DNA from: Solirubrobacterales bacterium
Lineage (GTDB): Bacteria > Actinomycetota > Thermoleophilia > Solirubrobacterales > Solirubrobacteraceae
Assembly (NCBI GenBank): GCA_013813955.1
Contig: JACCQW010000001.1
Coordinates: forward strand, 1 to 6,163
Direction: 5' to 3'
Length of the DNA stretch: 6,163 nucleotides
Shown here piece by piece: positions 5,555 to 6,163 of this stretch. A program made the position numbers and the translations under genes. Position 1 is the first letter of the stretch; each line of letters starts with the position of its first letter. The notes beneath the pieces were generated by a model. It was not told the origin of the DNA, did not search any database, and worked only from the letters and a program-made list of their open reading frames with translations.

Positions 5555-6163
5555 GTGGCCGGCCGCATCGTCCTCTTCGGGGCCACCGGCTACACCGGTG
5601 AGCTGACCGCCCGTGCCCTGGTCGCCCGCGGCGCGGCCCCCGTGCTCGCGGGCCGCACGCGCGAGCGCGTGGAGGCGCTGGGGCGGGAGCTCGGCGGCCT
5701 GGGGACGGCAGTGGCCGACGTCGCCCGGCCGGACTCCGTCCACGCATTGGTGCAGCGCGGCGACGTGCTGGTCTCGACCGTCGGCCCCTTCGGCCGCTGG
5801 GGCGCTCCCGCCGTGCAGGCGGCGATCGCGGCGGGCGCGCACTACCTGGACTCCACGGGCGAGCCGCCGTTCATCCGCGACGTCTTCGAGCGCCACGGCC
5901 CGGCGGCCGAGGCGGCGGGCTGCGGCCTGGTCACCGCGTTCGGCTACGACTGGGTCCCGGGCAACCTGGCCGGCGCGCTGGCGCTGCGCGACGCGGGGCC
6001 CGGTGCGGCGCGCGTCGACGTCGGCTACTTCATCACCGGCACGGGCAGGGGTCAGGCGTTCTCCCGCGGCACCCTGACGTCACTGCTGGGCGTGGCGACC
6101 GAGCCCGTGTACGCGTGGCGCGGCGGGGTCCTGCGCACCGAGGCCGCGGGTGTCCGGCTGCGC
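5555..6163 (+). CDS. Saccharopine dehydrogenase-like NAD(P)-binding oxidoreductase, N-terminal part
   Basis: Partial gene: 203 codons are open to the right edge with no stop. The N-terminus is a Rossmann fold: GRIVLFGATGYTGEL at 3-17 with the glycine-rich GATGYTG loop (9-15), then VLAGR at 30-34, where the Arg ending strand 2 suggests NADP(H) preference. STVGPFGRWG (74-83) and HYLDSTGE (96-103) are signatures of the saccharopine dehydrogenase-like / trans-acting enoyl reductase family, followed by FGYDWVPGNLAG (129-140). The start GTG 5555 puts the first strand right at the N-terminus, as usual in the family. An in-frame GTG at 5531 would add eight residues and is less likely. Some members act in lipid biosynthesis (for example the mycobacterial trans-acting enoyl reductase) and many are uncharacterised, so the substrate is unknown. 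True saccharopine dehydrogenase activity in lysine metabolism is unlikely from the short-chain-like GATGYTG opening. Transcribed away from the envelope operon with a 25-base gap, so a functional link with it is not implied. Confidence 0.85.
   Translation, partial: MAGRIVLFGATGYTGELTARALVARGAAPVLAGRTRERVEALGRELGGLGTAVADVARPDSVHALVQRGDVLVSTVGPFGRWGAPAVQAAIAAGAHYLDSTGEPPFIRDVFERHGPAAEAAGCGLVTAFGYDWVPGNLAGALALRDAGPGAARVDVGYFITGTGRGQAFSRGTLTSLLGVATEPVYAWRGGVLRTEAAGVRLR

Noticed and set aside
5530..5586. Upstream in-frame ATGs (5568, 5586) for the M20 gene.
   Set aside because: They add a basic, non-conserved leader and overlap the divergent oxidoreductase gene. The M20 domain begins right after ATG 5529.
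5584..5600. Perfect inverted repeat CACCGG-CTACA-CCGGTG, a possible hairpin or operator.
   Set aside because: It lies within the codons for the conserved ATGYTG nucleotide-binding loop, which by codon choice easily yields ACCGG repeats. No U-tract or other regulatory context.

Overview
The window is very GC-rich, with G/C strongly preferred at third codon positions, and is almost entirely coding. The protein set (a bifunctional SIS-type isomerase next to a GDP-mannose pyrophosphorylase, a LytR-CpsA-Psr protein with a short cytoplasmic tail, and GTG starts) points to a high-GC actinobacterium. My best guess is a Thermoleophilia/Solirubrobacterales-type lineage, but that is an impression from protein style and not a computed placement.

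Layout: five genes lie head-to-tail on the minus strand and one partial gene diverges from them on the plus strand. In minus-strand transcription order the five are: (1) an M20-family metallopeptidase/deacylase, 5529-4399; (2) an LCP-family membrane-anchored glycopolymer transferase with an unusual C-terminal extension, 4402-2876, whose GTG start overlaps the M20 stop by 4 nt; (3) UDP-glucose 6-dehydrogenase, 2863-1553; (4) a sugar-phosphate nucleotidyltransferase of the mannose-1-phosphate guanylyltransferase type, 1533-433; (5) the N-terminal 140 residues of a bifunctional phosphoglucose/phosphomannose isomerase, 422 to the left edge. Gaps between them are -4, 12, 19 and 10 bases, so they very probably form one operon. 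On the plus strand, 5555 to the right edge encodes the first 203 residues of a saccharopine-dehydrogenase-like NAD(P)-binding oxidoreductase.

Functionally, genes 3-5 make or interconvert activated sugars (UDP-glucuronate; GDP-mannose; fructose-6-P, mannose-6-P and glucose-6-P). The LCP protein is the kind of enzyme that transfers finished glycopolymers from a lipid carrier to the cell wall. The region therefore reads as a cell-envelope polysaccharide precursor and attachment operon, probably for a mannose- and/or uronic-acid-containing polymer. The M20 enzyme at its head has no obvious assigned role. A phosphomannomutase, needed to join mannose-6-P to GDP-mannose, is not in the window and may lie beyond the left edge.

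The only sizeable regulatory space is the 25-base divergent gap (5530-5554). It holds two overlapping -10-like hexamers, one per strand, each placed as expected for a leaderless mRNA. I see no RNA genes, mobile elements, CRISPR arrays or clear terminators, and no clear sign of a wholly new system.
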